Source: Serilophus lunatus | Lineage: Eukaryota; Chordata; Aves; Passeriformes; Eurylaimidae | Direction: 5' to 3' | NCBI GenBank assembly: GCA_013399895.1 | Contig: VXBA01003224.1 | Coordinates: 112,313 to 176,312 of the forward strand | DNA: 64,000 nucleotides | In this document: positions 63,301 through 64,000 of the stretch, one piece after another | Layout of the letters: each line of letters starts with the position of its first letter | How positions within the stretch are numbered: the stretch's first letter is position 1 | Notes under the pieces: generated by a model | Told to the model about the DNA's origin: nothing | The model's input: the letters and a program-made list of their open reading frames with translations, nothing else | Database searches by the model: none | Translations under genes and position numbers: made by a program

Positions 63301-64000
63301 TGTCTTGTGATCCCAGCATTTTTGAGACTGAGAAATCTTTTGGAACATGCCCAGGAACTTCCACAGGCCCTGGCCTTGCTTCATCTGGAAATAGGACATA
63401 GGGAAATAGGAAACAGGGACAGGAGGAGATGAAGTATGCTTGACCTGGCTCACAAATCTTGGTTCTCTCAATATTAGATTTAAAGTGGTTCAGAGTTTGT
63501 GAGAATATAAAAATTTAAGCAAACCACTAATAAAGACCACTTTTCATAACATTCTGCAAGCCTATCCACCGCTCATCTGGATGGTAAATAAAATTCATTA
63601 AACAAAATGAATCTAAGCTTTACTACATCTACAAATTTAGTTAGATATTCTCTATTAGTTTAGAGAGAAACTCAAATTTCAGTTATTTCTACTTTTTTTT
63701 TCCCCAATTCTCAGTATAGGATTTTTAACTGAGTTTGTGTTTCGTCATCTTTTATTCCTCCACCCTTAGTTTCTAATAGATCACAAAGCCTACATTAATG
63801 TCACCTCTCACATCATCCCAATATATGCAAAACATTTGTCTCTTTATTATTTTCAAACAAAAACAGAGACGCAGAGAGAGTTGTGCGGGTTTGATTCCTT
63901 AAAAGCTGTATGTAAGAGCCTGTACGGACTTAAAGTGCATAGTTACCTGTCTCAAACACTGTTAAGACCACAGAAGGACAGCCCATGAGATAAGCATAGA
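57327..64000. other. Unassigned AT-rich sequence, no gene seen
   Basis: About 6.7 kb with no supported gene or dispersed repeat. 60840-60960 is less AT-rich, free of simple repeats, and could be a conserved noncoding element. An imperfect hairpin lies at 60734-60784. Confidence 0.5.
60734..60784. repeat. Imperfect hairpin (8 + 4 + 4 bp)
   Basis: CTCTGGCC/GGCCAGAG pair around a 6-nt loop. After a small internal loop GGGA/TCCC pair, and then TGCC/GGCA. The stem is short for a microRNA precursor. Confidence 0.5.

Overview
The window looks like a gene-poor, AT-rich piece of a bird nuclear genome, most likely a passerine. That inference rests on an almost full-length CR1 LINE, a second CR1 3' fragment ending in the CR1 octamer repeat, a short alpharetrovirus-like solo LTR, and several large GC-rich LTRs that share termini and U5. 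I found no host exon, tRNA, rRNA, CRISPR array or intact coding gene. Every open reading frame of any length is either a CR1 remnant or a chance frame through GC-rich LTR sequence or assembly gaps.

Layout: 327 to about 4050, dead antisense CR1 with ORF1, endonuclease and reverse transcriptase remnants. 4.05-12.56 kb, unassigned AT-rich sequence. 12568-14226, LTR element A (TSD ATATT). About 15718-17343, LTR element B (older, 5' edge approximate). 17.3-30.1 kb, unassigned. 30150-30495, antisense ERVK/alpharetrovirus-type solo LTR G. 33274-34486, LTR element E with an internal gap. 34.5-43.3 kb, unassigned, with one doubtful LTR relic near 41.2-41.6 kb. 43.3-50.8 kb, a cluster of element C (TSD AATAG), a CR1 3' fragment, antisense element H (TSD CCTCC) and antisense element D, which runs into a 934-base gap. 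56260-57321, element F (TSD GAATA). 57.3-64 kb, unassigned.

Elements A, C and D form one subfamily (about 1.66-1.70 kb), E and F a second (about 1.06-1.2 kb), and B a third. H (850 bp) shares their end motif. All but G begin or end with variants of TGT..TGGTTTGA as imperfect terminal inverted repeats. Where both edges can be read, they are flanked by 5-bp duplications. No internal retroviral region is present, so they are best read as solo LTRs. Most of the local GC-rich islands are these LTRs.

The most interesting leads are all inside LTRs: a donor-to-acceptor module of about 60-80 nt in five copies, perfect antisense splice-donor consensus in E and F, and YY1-like motifs in four copies. 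No new gene system could be supported. Assignments come from reading the sequence and general knowledge of the families; no database search or alignment program was run.
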